Shown piece after piece: positions 13,843-25,082 of a stretch of DNA of 64,000 bases (the first letter of the stretch is position 1; each line of letters opens with the position of its first letter). The notes below the pieces were generated by a model, which did no database searches, was not told where the DNA came from, and was given only the letters and a program-made list of their open reading frames with translations. The stretch is taken from NCBI GenBank assembly GCA_033558025.1, contig JAUCEF010000006.1:2356001-2420000 (forward strand). Reading direction: 5' to 3'. A program made the position numbers and the translations under genes. This DNA comes from Phytophthora sp. 'mugwort' (lineage: Eukaryota > Oomycota > Peronosporomycetes > Peronosporales > Peronosporaceae).

Positions 13843-16800
13843 TTATACGGTCAAATCTTCGATCCCCGACGAGCTGCAGCGCTCAATGCGCGTGATGTCC
13901 CAGTCGCGGTCATCCGTCGGCGAGAAAGTGTGCACTGCGGCTGCAAGTGTTTCAGGAGAAAACGCAGTGGGCGCATAGTTAGGCGAGAGGACCGGCGACG
14001 CGTCTGACAGCGGCACTTCACGACTGGCATCGACTTCGAGGTTATGCTGCGGATGTTTACTCACGAGCTTGTGTAAGGCCTGTCGCATCAATCGGACGGC
14101 AGCCTCTTTTGTGGGATCGCTAGAACCTCGTTCTTGTAATATACGAAGCACGTTCTCATGGCTCTGGATGGAGATCAGCAGAGCTTCCGAGAACGCAGCC
14201 ATGTCGACATCTCCCAAATCAACGTCTTCAGCAGGTGTTGCCACAAAATTTGCCAGATAAACGTCGTGCAAGACAAGCACATCTGTGAGCTCCGGATACT
14301 GGTAGCGGAAAGAGTCAGCAGCTACAAAGTGCTCAGGGTCCCAGCGAGGCCAGGTCCTTGTCACGGCCGCCACTTTAACCTTCGCAAGCTCAGTTGCAAT
14401 GCACTTGTGCAGCCGCTGTCTCATACTGACTGTCCAGATGAGCGTTGCAGTGCTAATATCTTCAGTGGTCTGTAGCTCGAGGATGAACTGGTCTGGGGAT
14501 GTACGCAGAATCTATACACATTAAATAGCAATTAGCCTCGCGTCTGCAGGATAGAGAGAGCTATGGATCTTCTTACCCGCACAAAACTTGGTGTTAGCAG
14601 TTGATACAGCACTTGAGTCGGAAGTGATGGAGTAGGAGCATTCTTTGGTCCCAAACACGCACGTAGCACCAATGCAGCGCTTCGAATCGCGCCAAAGAAT
14701 CGCGATGGAATCCGTTGAACTTCCTCTTCTTCCTCATCTTCTCTATCTGAGGTGACTCTACCATTGTCGTCGCTACTGGTCTTGTCATCACAACTTGTCG
14801 GCTCAACTTTACCACCTTCTTCTTGCTCATCTTCAGCAACTGATATGTCCGATTCACTGCGTTCATCAGTCATTTGAGATTCTCTAGCAACTTTATCAAG
14901 TTCTTCAGCCGGACAAAACGCGACAGTATCTAAAAGCGACAATATTCCACCAGCATTAACCACTAGTGCACGAAGCTCATCGTAGTGGCATAAACCACCG
15001 AGACAACTCAAGCAAACACTCGCAGCATCAATGTCCGCATACTGTGTGATAATCTGACGTGACGCGAGCTCGAGCAATGCAGTCACCACCTCGGGATTCT
15101 TCGTAATAGCATGGATCCCTGCAGCTTGTTTCGCCAGAATCGAGAGCACATCCGTTGAGCGATACAAAAGCACACGCGCCATGTTCTGGTTGCTTGGTCG
15201 ACGTGGGCCGAACACTTCAACTCTTTGTAGTATTTGCTGAAATGCTGGGGCACGCATACGCTCGAGCGAGTTGGCTAACATGCTCAAGCCCTTTTCTTCC
15301 AGGAACAACCGACACGCAGCCGTGTTGACACTGCGCGTTTCCGGTACGGATATCACTGCCACAAAAAGCTCCAAAGACAAAATTCCGCGTACTTGATCAA
15401 CTTCGCTAAGCATGGAGCGACGGAGAGGAGCCAGCAACGACTCGTAGAACTCACTCTTAATTTTGACCTCGCCACAATGCGAAGGAACCAGCCGTGCCAA
15501 AGCCTTAAGGATTAGCACCTGCACCTCCCATGGTTCTGCTGCACATGAACCGCCACTGCTTGACGATTGGATCGAAGATGGCTGCCGTGATACAGGTAAT
15601 GGACCAGCACTTTTAGTCTCAACGATGTACGCAGATTTTCTGTAACCGAGCCGTGCCAGCTCCTCGAATAACGCAGTAATTAACTCGCTGTACATTTCGG
15701 GCGTCCACTCATTCAAAAATTCGCCATTGCCTTCAATGTACGACCGCAAAAAGATATTTCCAATGAACAAATCGTCATCTTCATAGCGGTGATCGGCGTC
15801 ATCCTCCACAAAGTTACTCAACGATGTCGTCGACTCGGATAATTCACCTGATCCCAAATATTTGTGCTTCAAATATCGATAAAGTCGCACACGCTGTTTG
15901 CGACCCCAATTCACATCCGCTGCTCTCTTGTGAGACGCATTAAACGTATCTGTAAACGCTTCTGCAGTAGCAGAATTCAGTAGCCGTCCCATGCCACACC
16001 CACCAAATCCAAGTGCTTCATTCAGCAAGTCGTTCAGTTCATTGGACGATGGCGCTGCGTTCGTATTCTTGGATGCGCCAATACCGCGTGAGGTTGGAGA
16101 CAGTACACAACATTCCTTGAGAAACTCAGCAGCGGCTACACACATCCCCATGCCCTTCGGGTCACAACTAGCTAGCACAACATACACCAGAGTGAGTGAC
16201 CTCCAGTGGCTGTCTGACGATCCTGAAGCAAACTCGCATGAAGGCGATGAAGCTGACGACAGGCGACTACAAGTTCCACCAGATCCAACTGAGTTACTGT
16301 CGTAGCTGCCGTCCAAGAGCGCCAGTTGCTTCAACACAAACAATAGCCGGGTAATAGTCACATGGTCGAGGGTTTCCACCGCAAGTAGCCGACACAAGAA
16401 CATGCGCTTGGGTCTGACCAGTTGTAAAACGAACTTCCCACGACGAACAATTGTCAGTAGAAGTGTAACACCAGCACGTATCACTGCATCACGCTCATTG
16501 ACGACAGAAACAGCTTCATCCTCAGGTTCTGCAAGACGCAGGGAGCTGTCCTCACTCGACTCAAGAGGTCCTGAAAATGTTGCTAGAAGAACTGGATCCG
16601 TCAGAACTCCCACGATCATTCGAGTCACACTCGTGCATAACTGACTGAAGCTTTCAGACGGCGTACTGCGTGTCGTTATGATCGCAGTATTCAAAAGAAG
16701 AAAACATTCCCGCACAAAGGCAGGCGAGTGATTCATGTGGTCACGGAGCAATAACAGCACGTGTTGACTCGGAAGTTGCCCATGAAACAGCATAGCGTAG

Positions 16801-18637
16801 CGTCTAATGACCAACCGCAGACATCGAACACATAAGAGTGCCCACTTTTCATCATCCTCAACCGCCAACTGATCCGAGAGATGCCAGGCTAATACGACGG
16901 GCTCAGCAATCTCATACGTATCTGTCAAGTCGGCTATACGAGGAATGAGATACTCCACGAAATAGTCCTTTACCACGAGCTCTTGATGCATCGAAGGATA
17001 TTCCACATCGAACATTTCATGATCCCAGCGCGGAATTTGCTTCCCAGACTGTGCCGTATCATCTTCAACCATTGCTTGTCGTCGACGCTCAAGAGTTTCG
17101 ATCTCAGTCTGCAAGGCTTGACGCAGTTCTGCTCGCATAGGAGCGCGCCATACCAGCTCCGGGCTTTCATGTGTTCGACGAACAGCTTCAATAATTTCTC
17201 GCCAGTGCTCTCCCTTTTCACGTGCGTCTCCCAGCCATCGCTCAAAGGACCCCCCACCAAAAGTCATAGCGTTATACGCCAGCGCTACTACACGGTTCCG
17301 CTTCGAATCCACGCTTCCATTAGTCGTAGAAATGTTCGACGTCGCTATCGATGTGCGTCGTGGTTGGTCAAATTCAAACGAAAAATGCGGCAAAGTCCTG
17401 GCACTACGTGCTGCTGGAACTTTGCCATGTACCAAAGACGAAGGTGATGCCCCTGTATGACGTGGTATAAGATCCGTAAGGCTTCTGGCCGGGACGAATA
17501 GCTCCACTGGAAAGATGCGGCACATGACCTTTTTCGAGCGAGTGTTGCCAGCGCAAAACACCTCCACAAGGTCCACGCACATTTCTCGTCTATCGAGCTC
17601 AATTCCATCTTTGTCGAGCCCTTTCTTTCCATTCTCGATCGTCTCCACATCTTCCTGTATGGCTCTTTCAAGTGCGTACAATAACGCGCCATATTCCCTC
17701 GCCGATTCTTGCAGTTCATGTACCTGATCCAGATCCACAATGCAAAAGAGTTCCTTTATCAATGCACTCGCCAGTCGCACGACATCATGATCTCCATCTC
17801 TGTAATGACACAAATCTAGCAGCGACACTCGAGCGTTCATCAGTGCCCCCACAGCTTGCGTACACGTCATGATATCCGTCGTTGTTCGTCTTGTTACCAG
17901 TGTCAAATGGAAAAGCTTCAGCACTCTTCCCAGCACCGCTGACGCGTCCTTTTTCGTCGTCTCCTTCACTATTGCAGCTCCGTACTGCACCAAGAGCGAG
18001 CGTAGTACCTCGAAGCCTCCTGCGTCTCCAAAGTTCCTCTTATTTGCCATTTCGCTCCGCTCCGCCGCCTTATCGCCGACTTCAAAGCCCGGACAGGGCG
18101 ACAGCATCAGCTGCAGCGTCTCCAGCACCGAGAGCACGAGCGTAGGCGACGACCGGTGCAGACATGCGAGGAACGGCTTCATGGAGCACTTGGCGCACAG
18201 TTTGTAAAGCTCTCGCCAGCGGATGACGCGCCGGAAACTCGTGAGGATCAGCTCCGTCATGTCGCGTCCATGATTGCGCTGGGAATGCTGCGTCTGGTCC
18301 TGCAGCAGGCCGTGGATCACGTCGAAGAGGCGGCGCTCTTTGACATCCACGCCCACGACGCTGAGAAGACTGGCATCCGAAGTGACGGGTACTTGAAGCT
18401 TTGCGTGTGCAAAATGGCAAATTTAAAACAAAAAATGTGACATGTGAGAGGATAAATGAAATGGGGCACAGCGGCAAACTACATGGCAAAACGGTACAGG
18501 AGCCTCACCTCGAGCGGGAACAAGGCACAGAAGGTGCGTAGCACTTCCTCGAGCTCAGTGCTGCTCACGTTGGATCGACGCAGAGATAGAACGTCTCGCA
18601 GCGCGCTCTTCTGCTGCACGGAGCCGGCCTGGCCCAT
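13843..18637 (-). CDS. RME-8/DNAJC13-like endosomal protein lacking the J domain
   Basis: A large helical-repeat protein, 1539 residues from three exons: 18509-18637 (43 codons, ATG at 18637), 14577-18398 and 13843-14511. The introns are 18399-18508 and 14512-14576, both phase 0. The long open frame begins without ATG, which is why the small first exon is needed. The IWN-type units that define RME-8 recur: 'ESPELVWRAPMRAEL...' followed by an R-W-D-H-E-M-F block and a GDYF-like 'VVKDYFVEYLIP'; 'DLFIGNIFLRSYIE'; and at the C-terminus 'TLIWTVSMRQRL...PRWDPEHF'. Helical regions resembling the DNAJC13 armadillo-like repeats fill the rest. RME-8 recruits Hsc70 to endosomes through a central J domain, but I found no HPD tripeptide here and the protein is shorter (about 2200 residues is usual). 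The N-terminus MGQAGS fits N-myristoylation, which could anchor it to membranes. Family assignment is fairly firm; function without the J domain is inference. Confidence 0.7.
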
Positions 18638-19466
18638 GTTGGTCGCACTTCCTGTATCCGAGCAAATTGAAAGTGACGCTGTGAATAATACTACCTAGTT
18701 TGAGCCAATCGCCTGCTCGAGTGCTACATGAAATGGGTCTTAGTACCGATATAGGTTTTACACAGAAATCGGTCCACTCATTTTCAGAAGGTAATACACT
18801 ATTTGGGAAAGTACCAATACGGTATATTGTGTACTAGTACAATACATGTAGTATAGCGACAAATGACTGTTAAACGTTTTTAGCTTCTATTTGAAGTTCA
18901 GAGTATTTCCTGTTAGGAAGTTAATTACTTACTTAGTCCAAATCAGGATTTAAGTTTTTAGCCGAATGGGTGCATCTTTAAACTGATATGTGCTTGAGCT
19001 CGCTGCTTGAGCCGGTCCGTCCGTGATTGAAACCGGAACCTCACTTTTGGAGGCTTCAGACCTTCAGAGCTACGAAGCTTGCCATTGATCGGGAATCTTC
19101 TTCGCTGCCGTTGCTCGTCATTTACAGCAACGATCAGAAGCATGCCTTCGTATTTTCGTGACCAAGGGTAGTTTTGACTATTTTGAGGTACATGTATCAT
19201 ACTAAGTATTGACCGGCACCTATTAATATTCCCAACGTTATAAACAGTAGTATACTACTACAACGTAGTAGTTAAGTAGCACGTAGTATCTTTTACGTAG
19301 TACTTCAGCATTGACATATGAAGAGAAGAAGTATTTGCATTGAGGAAGATTAGGTCAATGCGAAATTCACGTACTACATGCAGTACAGCAGTTCAGTCGA
19401 CTTTGACATGCATTTTACAGCGTCTTTCTGGGCTGGCCGTGCGGCAGCAAAATGGGGTACACTTTA
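18638..19466. other. AT-rich intergenic region with GTAGTA repeats
   Basis: About 830 bp upstream of the RME-8-like gene. Low complexity is evident at 19245-19305, where GTAGTA/TACTAC motifs recur in both orientations. No coding signature was seen. Confidence 0.4.
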
Positions 19467-20858
19467 CTACACCGACTCCTGGGTCACCTGCTCGCTCTGG
19501 TCGACCAATTCACTTTGGTTGGCCGAGTCCTCCGACCCCGAAGTCGAAGCTGAAGTTGAAGCCGAGTCCTCTTCAATCGGAATCTCCAAAGCCTTTGTCG
19601 CCTTCGAAGTCTTAGTGGCCTTGGTAGCCTTGTCACCCTTGACCAGGACCGTGTCCTCACTGCCGCTGTCCGACTCGCTGGCAAACAGCCACGACACGTC
19701 ATCACTGCCAGACTCCGAGTCATCCTCAACAATGGAGGCCTTGGTAGCCTTGCCGCCCTTGACCATAGCCATGTCCTCGCTGCCGCTGTCGGAGTCGCTT
19801 GCAAACAGCCACGACAGGTCGTCACTGCCAGACTCTGAGTCATCCTCAACAAGGGAGCCCTTAGTAGCTTTACCCTTGCTGGCATCGCCACCACTACCCA
19901 AGTCGCTGCTGAGCAGCTTGAACAGCCATGACATGTCATTGCTACCCGAAACCTTATGGACAGGAGATTCGTCCGTCGATCCCGAGGTCGAGTCCAACGA
20001 CGATGCCACTTGGAATTTGCTGCCATCACCGCCAGCTAAAATGTCCTCAATGTAGTCCATCACGTACGTCAGACGAGTGTAGATGCCAGGCTGCTGGCCG
20101 CATTTGCTCCCCCAGCTAACGCATCCAATAATAATATCGTCGTCAACAATAAGTGGGCTGCCCGAGTCGCCGTTGCAGGTGTCGTGGCCTTTGCCCGTTC
20201 CGGCGCACAGCATGCCTTCCGTGATACGGCCGACATATCTTTTGAACTTGCCGCACTCTGCGTTCGAGATGACAGGGAGCGTCAGCTGCTCCAAGATAGG
20301 GCTGCTCAGACTGCCGCTATCCTCAGTCTTGCCCCAGCCTGCGACCGTAGCCATCGTGCCGACCTTGTTGCTGGAGCCGTCCGCGGGGCAAAGCTTGGCC
20401 ATTTTGCGCTTGATCGGCTTCTTCAGTTTAAGCAAGCCCACGTCGTACAGGTGTTGCTTCTTCCGGTATAGCGGGTGACGGAAACTTTCAATGACCGGGA
20501 CCGCGACGGCATCACCGGAGTCCGTACCAGCGCTGACGTTGGTACCGAAAGTGGCGACAACGCCTAACGGGAGATCAAGAATGCAATGACCAGCCGTAAG
20601 AATGTACTGAGGGGCGATGAGCGTGCCGGCGCAGAAGGTTTCGTCTAAGAGTTCAATACGCAGACTAGCGAGGAACGGATAGTCGTCGATATTTGCCTCC
20701 GTGCCACCGAAAATACGCCTCACCTCGTTCTTTGTCAAGTCAGTGTTCTCCTTCTCAGCTTCCGTCGTTGTGGAAACGTCGGAGAACAAGTATCCGTACG
20801 TGAATGTCGTCAGTGACGCCACCGTCGCGGCGAATGCACCAATCTGTGTGATCTTCAT
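19467..20858 (-). CDS. Secreted trypsin-like serine protease (S1) with 40-residue repeat tail
   Basis: First intact member of the array, 463 residues, no intron, ATG at 20858. A signal peptide (about residues 1-22, hydrophobic, ending at the TYGYLF region) precedes a short propeptide and the activation site RIFGG. The catalytic triad is intact: TAGHC (His), LYDVGLLKL (Asp) and CNGDSGSPL (Ser). The Asp six residues before the Ser (HDTCNGDSG) predicts trypsin-like Arg/Lys specificity; GDSGSP replaces the usual GDSGGP. From about residue 275 a Ser/Asp/Lys-rich tail contains 2.5 copies of a 40-residue unit with the motif SWLFAS-D/E-SDSGSED. The protein resembles Phytophthora S1 proteins, which include glucanase-inhibitor proteins (catalytically dead homologues that block plant endoglucanases), but here the triad is intact, so an active enzyme is more likely. 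Its host or self substrate is unknown. Confidence 0.85.
   Translation of the reverse strand: MKITQIGAFAATVASLTTFTYGYLFSDVSTTTEAEKENTDLTKNEVRRIFGGTEANIDDYPFLASLRIELLDETFCAGTLIAPQYILTAGHCILDLPLGVVATFGTNVSAGTDSGDAVAVPVIESFRHPLYRKKQHLYDVGLLKLKKPIKRKMAKLCPADGSSNKVGTMATVAGWGKTEDSGSLSSPILEQLTLPVISNAECGKFKRYVGRITEGMLCAGTGKGHDTCNGDSGSPLIVDDDIIIGCVSWGSKCGQQPGIYTRLTYVMDYIEDILAGGDGSKFQVASSLDSTSGSTDESPVHKVSGSNDMSWLFKLLSSDLGSGGDASKGKATKGSLVEDDSESGSDDLSWLFASDSDSGSEDMAMVKGGKATKASIVEDDSESGSDDVSWLFASESDSGSEDTVLVKGDKATKATKTSKATKALEIPIEEDSASTSASTSGSEDSANQSELVDQSEQVTQESV
19619..19960. repeat. 120-bp in-frame tandem repeat in protease tail
   Basis: Near-identical blocks begin at 19619, 19739 and, more diverged, 19860 (TTGGTAGCCTTG... 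on the + strand). The period is exactly 120 bp, so it adds 40 residues per unit and keeps the frame. The third copy is partial and carries a LeuLeuSerSer variant. Confidence 0.8.
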
Positions 20859-22024
20859 CCTTTCGACTGTTGTGGGCTTCGGCTCGCTGGTCCCTTGAAC
20901 TGTGGTGAAAGTCCGGTGTGGGGAAAGCCAAAATGACCAGTCTGGGCAATGCCAGGCTCATTATCTGGAATTCCATACGTTACGACCACATCCCAAATGG
21001 GTTTTCCGTCAAACAGGAAGCTCTCCGAAGCTGTGGCGCTAGCTAATATGGTCACGCGCATTCGTGGAGAGCTATAAGGTGGGGGCGAGAACCGCGATTC
21101 AGATGGTCTACGCGCCACCAGCTACGGAAGTCAAAGCCCTTGCATGTGCCGAAAAACAGCAGGTGTGGTAATGGGGATTCATGGCATCGCAGGAAAAACA
21201 AAAGATGGGAGCTCTATGCATCGTACTTCGAAGTATTATACTATTCTAACTAGTCCCTGTGCTCCTAATATCATTAATTCTCTAATACTTAATCATCAAC
21301 ACATCGATCGCTTTATTTATTTCGTCAGGTTTATCAGAAAGAATAAATGGTTCATGCTTATTGTTAGACACGTGCGATCGCAGCGTAATTTTGCAATAAA
21401 CATTGGCAGTTAATACCGGTGTTTGTCTGCAAGACGACTTTACAAACGAATTATTCACTTCCGGAAACACTGCGTGCACTACAGTAAAGTGTGCATCCCG
21501 AACCGCAAGCATTGTCAGCACAACCATAATCATCGATCGCTGGACTTGTGATTATGAAGGACAATCGATGGCCTCTCTCAGCTGAAGCAAGTGGTATACC
21601 GTAATACATGTATGGCATGGTTGACCTAGAGCTACAGTTTGTACTGTAATGGACAGAGCGCTTCATCCTGTTAAAGTCTTAACTCTATACAGTAGTAGCG
21701 TACGGTATGTACACTTAATATTCAACGTTACCATCATCATGTTCCCAATATTTCAGTCTTTTATTATTTTTCACAGTAACTTGTTTAACGTCACTTGCAC
21801 TCAAACAAGAAAATAAGAAAATCTGACCTACACCAGCGACAGCGCGCATAGCGGCACTTCGGATATTGGCGTATCCATCGTGGGAACTCGGGTTTCCGCG
21901 CTCTTGTGGTTGTAGACCGCATTGCCGACTCACTGCTAGAATTTTTGCTTGACCTGATGTCTCACCTGGTGGAATGTCCGTGGCGGTAGGTCTCCAGGTT
22001 TATCTGCATCGCCGGAATGACGAG
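20859..22024. other. Intergenic region between the first protease and the broken copy
   Basis: About 1.1 kb. It contains the putative promoter of the 20858 protease and AT-rich sequence. Open stretches on both strands lack any recognisable domain. Confidence 0.4.
20923..20938 (-). promoter_or_regulatory. Putative Inr-like core promoter element of the first protease
   Basis: The minus strand reads GGTCATTTTGGCTTTC about 65-80 bp upstream of the ATG. It partly matches the published oomycete initiator (GCTCATTYBNCAWTTT) and is almost identical to the element at 27178-27192. The conserved spacing supports it; transcription starts are not known. Confidence 0.4.
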
Positions 22025-22881
22025 TCATTTCTTCCTGCTATGAGAACGTCGATGAGCTTCAGCAACACCGTGTAAGACGTAGTCCATAACGGACGTAAGG
22101 CGTGGTACACGCCCGCCTTCACGCCGCATTTGCCACCCCAACTGACAAGCCCAACGAGCACGTCATTGGCGAGAAGTGGACCACCGGAGTCACCGCTGCA
22201 CGAGTCCTTGCCGTTCCCATTTCCATCACACATCATTCCTTCCATGATGCGGTTCCGGTATTCCTTGTTACATTCCACATTTGAAATGATTCCCACGTTC
22301 ACCTTCTGAAGCTTAAAGCTGCCCATGCGATCTTGGGTCACCCCCCAGCCAAGAACTGTGGCCGTCGTTCCAACCTTGTTCTCTGACCCATCGACTGCAC
22401 ACAGAGGCGTGTCTTCCGTGTAGATGGAACCTCCAGCTTCAGCAAACCAACGTCGTACAGGTGCTGCTCGTTGTTGTACAAGGGGTGACGGTAACCCTTG
22501 ACTATCTTTATCAGCTCGGCTGACCCGGGTCCTGCGCCGGAGCCGAATTCTGATCCAAGTGAAGCATAGATTTGTCCCTTGTCCGTCTTGATGCAGTGAC
22601 CAGCTGTAAGGATGAAATCCGGCGCGACTAATGCGCCACCACAGAATGTTTTCCCGTCGGGATCAAAGCGCAAGCTTGCAATGAACGGATACTGGTCCAC
22701 GTCGGCCTCCGCACCTCCGTATATACGGCTCTCCTGGTTGGTGGACGGACCCGTGCTGACGTTTGATCCAACAATCGGCGGCATCGTCGTGCGCATACTA
22801 TTCGAGAAATCGTAAACCAGTGACTGAAGCTGTCGGTACCGCCACAGTCGAAGCGAGCGCGCCAACTTGAATGAGCCCCAT
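22025..22881 (-). pseudogene. Trypsin-like protease pseudogene with three frameshifts
   Basis: A second array member, clearly homologous over its whole length but broken. The signal-peptide reading frame (ATG at 22881) shifts near 22815 into the frame holding the activation site RIYGG, TAGHC and LYDVGLLKL. It shifts again near 22415-22425 into the frame with the oxyanion/Ser motif CSGDSGGPL, and once more near 22085-22095 inside the C-terminal helix. The normal stop in the last frame is at 22025-22027. Each shift is explained by one base gained or lost. All three catalytic residues and the trypsin-type Asp are still present, so inactivation looks recent. It also lacks the long tail seen on its neighbours. 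A sequencing error could explain one break but hardly three. Confidence 0.8.
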
Positions 22882-23568
22882 CCTCTAACCCGCAGGCACC
22901 AAGTTAAGTCCAAACGTCAAAAATACCAAAATGACAAACGACGGACAGCATATTACCAAAAATACGAGAAGCTCTCTAACACCATTCCGAGGATAATTTC
23001 GTTCATGAGGAAATATTGCTTCGGGGTGCATACGGTACCTGTCGGCGACGAAGACCGCACTTAAGATAGACACAAATTATTGTGTTTTCAATGTGGTCTT
23101 GCTTTCCTTTGCCAGAAGTGGTGAATCGTACAAAATTTGGTGTCGACCTGTCGAAATCGCCTGGCTGATGAAGACAACGAGAGAGAGAGAGCTACAGACA
23201 TTGGATACATGTATTAGCTTGGAATCCAGGCTGGATGTCACCTCATTGCAATCCGAGAGGGCGCCGCTGCACCGGTCTGTATTTTAGTTATATGATCGAA
23301 AAACTTCAACATATTGCCTACAGATGTTTTGGCTTTTTATTTGCCAATCAAATCAGAATCTGGTACATTTCCTCTACGTGTTGATGTTGAATGCCATGCT
23401 TATCGGTGCATCGAGCAGAAGAACGAATTACAGAAAAAATTTGCCAACTCATACGTATCGTGACCCGAAAGCGAAATACAGACAAAAGCAAGTCTACGGT
23501 TAGATCTTAACACGCGCATGTAAGTAGAACACAGCAAACACTCAGTAGTGTTTAGTTGGCAACACCGA
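22882..23568. other. Intergenic spacer within the protease array
   Basis: About 690 bp with short open stretches only. It holds the 5' side of the pseudogene and the 3' side of the next protease. No further feature seen. Confidence 0.4.
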
Positions 23569-24717
23569 CTACTGCTGTTTCGTGGCCGCACCAGAGTCTT
23601 TCGAGGCTGGAGCCTTCATAGCGGAATCTTCCTGTGCTGTAGCGGAGTCTTCCTGTGTTGCCGAGGACCCATCAAACGAAAACGTTAAATCCTTAGTAAC
23701 AGAAGTCTTCTGGGTTGGCGAAGATCCCGATGTAGAATCCATAGTCGATGCAGTCGTCGTCTTGGTAGTAGCAGTCTTTGTGGCCGTCGTCCCCGTAGAC
23801 TTGCTAGCAGGAGCTTTAGCAGTCTTTGATGATCCCTTGATTGATTCAGGCATTGTCACCTCCTTCGACGAGCCCGATGCCGACCTGCCTGGCGCAACCT
23901 CTTCGTCATCACCAGCGTCCAGGATGTCGTTAATGTAGTTCAGCACGTACGACACGCGGGTGTACACTCCAGGTTCCTTTCCACAGTGATCCCCGCCCCA
24001 ACTCACAAAGCCCACAAGGGCATCGTTGGCAATAAGAGGTCCACCAGAATCTCCTCTGCATGAGCCCTTGCCTTTGCCATTACCAGCGCAGATCATGCCT
24101 TCAGTGAGTTGGTTCTTGTACGACTTGAACTTGCCGCACTGCTCGTTCGAGATAATAGGAATGTTCACCTGCTGAAGCTTAAAGCTGTTGGTAGCCATCT
24201 TCGTTTGGCCCCAGCCAAGAACTGTCGCCTTCGAGCCAACCTTTTCGTCTGATCCATCAGCAGCAGGCAGAGCCGCAAGCTTTTCCTTCCTAGGCTTCTC
24301 CAGTTTCAACAGACCCACGTCGTACAGGTGCTTCTTTTTGTTGTACAGCGGGTGCTTAAACCCTTTGACAATTTTCACCTGTTCACCGTCGTTGCCGAAG
24401 CTGTACTCCGTATCAAACGACGCGGTCATTGCGATCTCGTCCGTCTTGACGCAGTGGGCTGTCGTCAGGAGGTACTGCGGGGCAATTAGCGTGGCAGCAC
24501 AGACTGTCACACCGTCGATGCGAACACTTGCGATGTACGGGTAGTTGTCGATGTCTGCGCCCACGCCGCCGATGATGCGGCTTTCCTCTTCTGCGGTTAA
24601 GCCGGTGCTTACCTCGACAACAGGCGCAGCTTCCCTGCCCCCGAAGTTGTTGAACGAATAGCCAGAAGCGTTCGTCGACAGTGCCACCACCGCGGAGACA
24701 AACGCGAAAACCTTCAT
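23569..24717 (-). CDS. Secreted S1 protease with altered S1-pocket residue and Thr/Lys-rich tail
   Basis: Third array member, 382 residues. The chosen start is ATG at 24717 (MKVFAFVSAVVAL...), which gives a clean signal peptide of about 20 residues and matches the MK start of the paralogues; the frame is open upstream but non-ATG. Activation site RIIGG. The triad is intact: TTAHC, LYDVGLLKL, CRGDSGGPL. The residue six before the catalytic Ser, Asp in trypsin and in the other copies, is Gly here (KGSCRGDSG), which should change primary specificity. After about residue 270 the tail is rich in Thr, Ser, Lys and Ala with short TTK/ATK runs, likely O-glycosylated and extended. The stop is at 23569-23571. 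Role presumed extracellular; target unknown. Confidence 0.85.
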   Translation of the reverse strand: MKVFAFVSAVVALSTNASGYSFNNFGGREAAPVVEVSTGLTAEEESRIIGGVGADIDNYPYIASVRIDGVTVCAATLIAPQYLLTTAHCVKTDEIAMTASFDTEYSFGNDGEQVKIVKGFKHPLYNKKKHLYDVGLLKLEKPRKEKLAALPAADGSDEKVGSKATVLGWGQTKMATNSFKLQQVNIPIISNEQCGKFKSYKNQLTEGMICAGNGKGKGSCRGDSGGPLIANDALVGFVSWGGDHCGKEPGVYTRVSYVLNYINDILDAGDDEEVAPGRSASGSSKEVTMPESIKGSSKTAKAPASKSTGTTATKTATTKTTTASTMDSTSGSSPTQKTSVTKDLTFSFDGSSATQEDSATAQEDSAMKAPASKDSGAATKQQ

Positions 24718-25082
24718 CGAATTTGATTCGCGAGAAACGATGAAATGACCTCTGCGCGGGGTCGCTTGATCGAGTCGGAAAGCACCGCGAGATGTGAGCA
24801 CACATGTCTTAAGACATATTTTTGGAATTGTTGTGTGTGGTGCTAGCTAAAACAAGCGAGTGCATTCGTGAAGAGGATTACTAAAGACACACACGTCACC
24901 ATCTACCATTGCATCGAAAACAGCAGGATAATTTCGGGATGGGAATGCTTGCTGAACCGACAATTTCAAGTGCCAAATGAAAATGAATTACGGTACTCAT
25001 CGCGATCGTCGGCAAAATGTAAATTATATGTAACGCTACTGGTAGTTTCTTCACATTGCAACAAACAATCACGCCAGGGTCA
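24718..25082. other. Intergenic spacer within the protease array
   Basis: 365 bp between two protease genes. It carries the putative core promoter of the third protease and otherwise no recognised feature. Confidence 0.4.
24734..24749 (-). promoter_or_regulatory. Putative Inr-like element of the third protease
   Basis: The minus strand reads GTCATTTCATCGTTTC about 17-32 bp upstream of the ATG. It shares GTCAYTTT...TTTC with the elements at 20923 and 27178 and resembles the oomycete initiator. It is weaker than those two. Confidence 0.3.

Noticed and set aside
14532..18356. Starting the RME-8-like protein at 18356
   Set aside because: That codon is GTG; an ATG exon at 18509-18637 with a clean donor and in-phase acceptor explains the true N-terminus.
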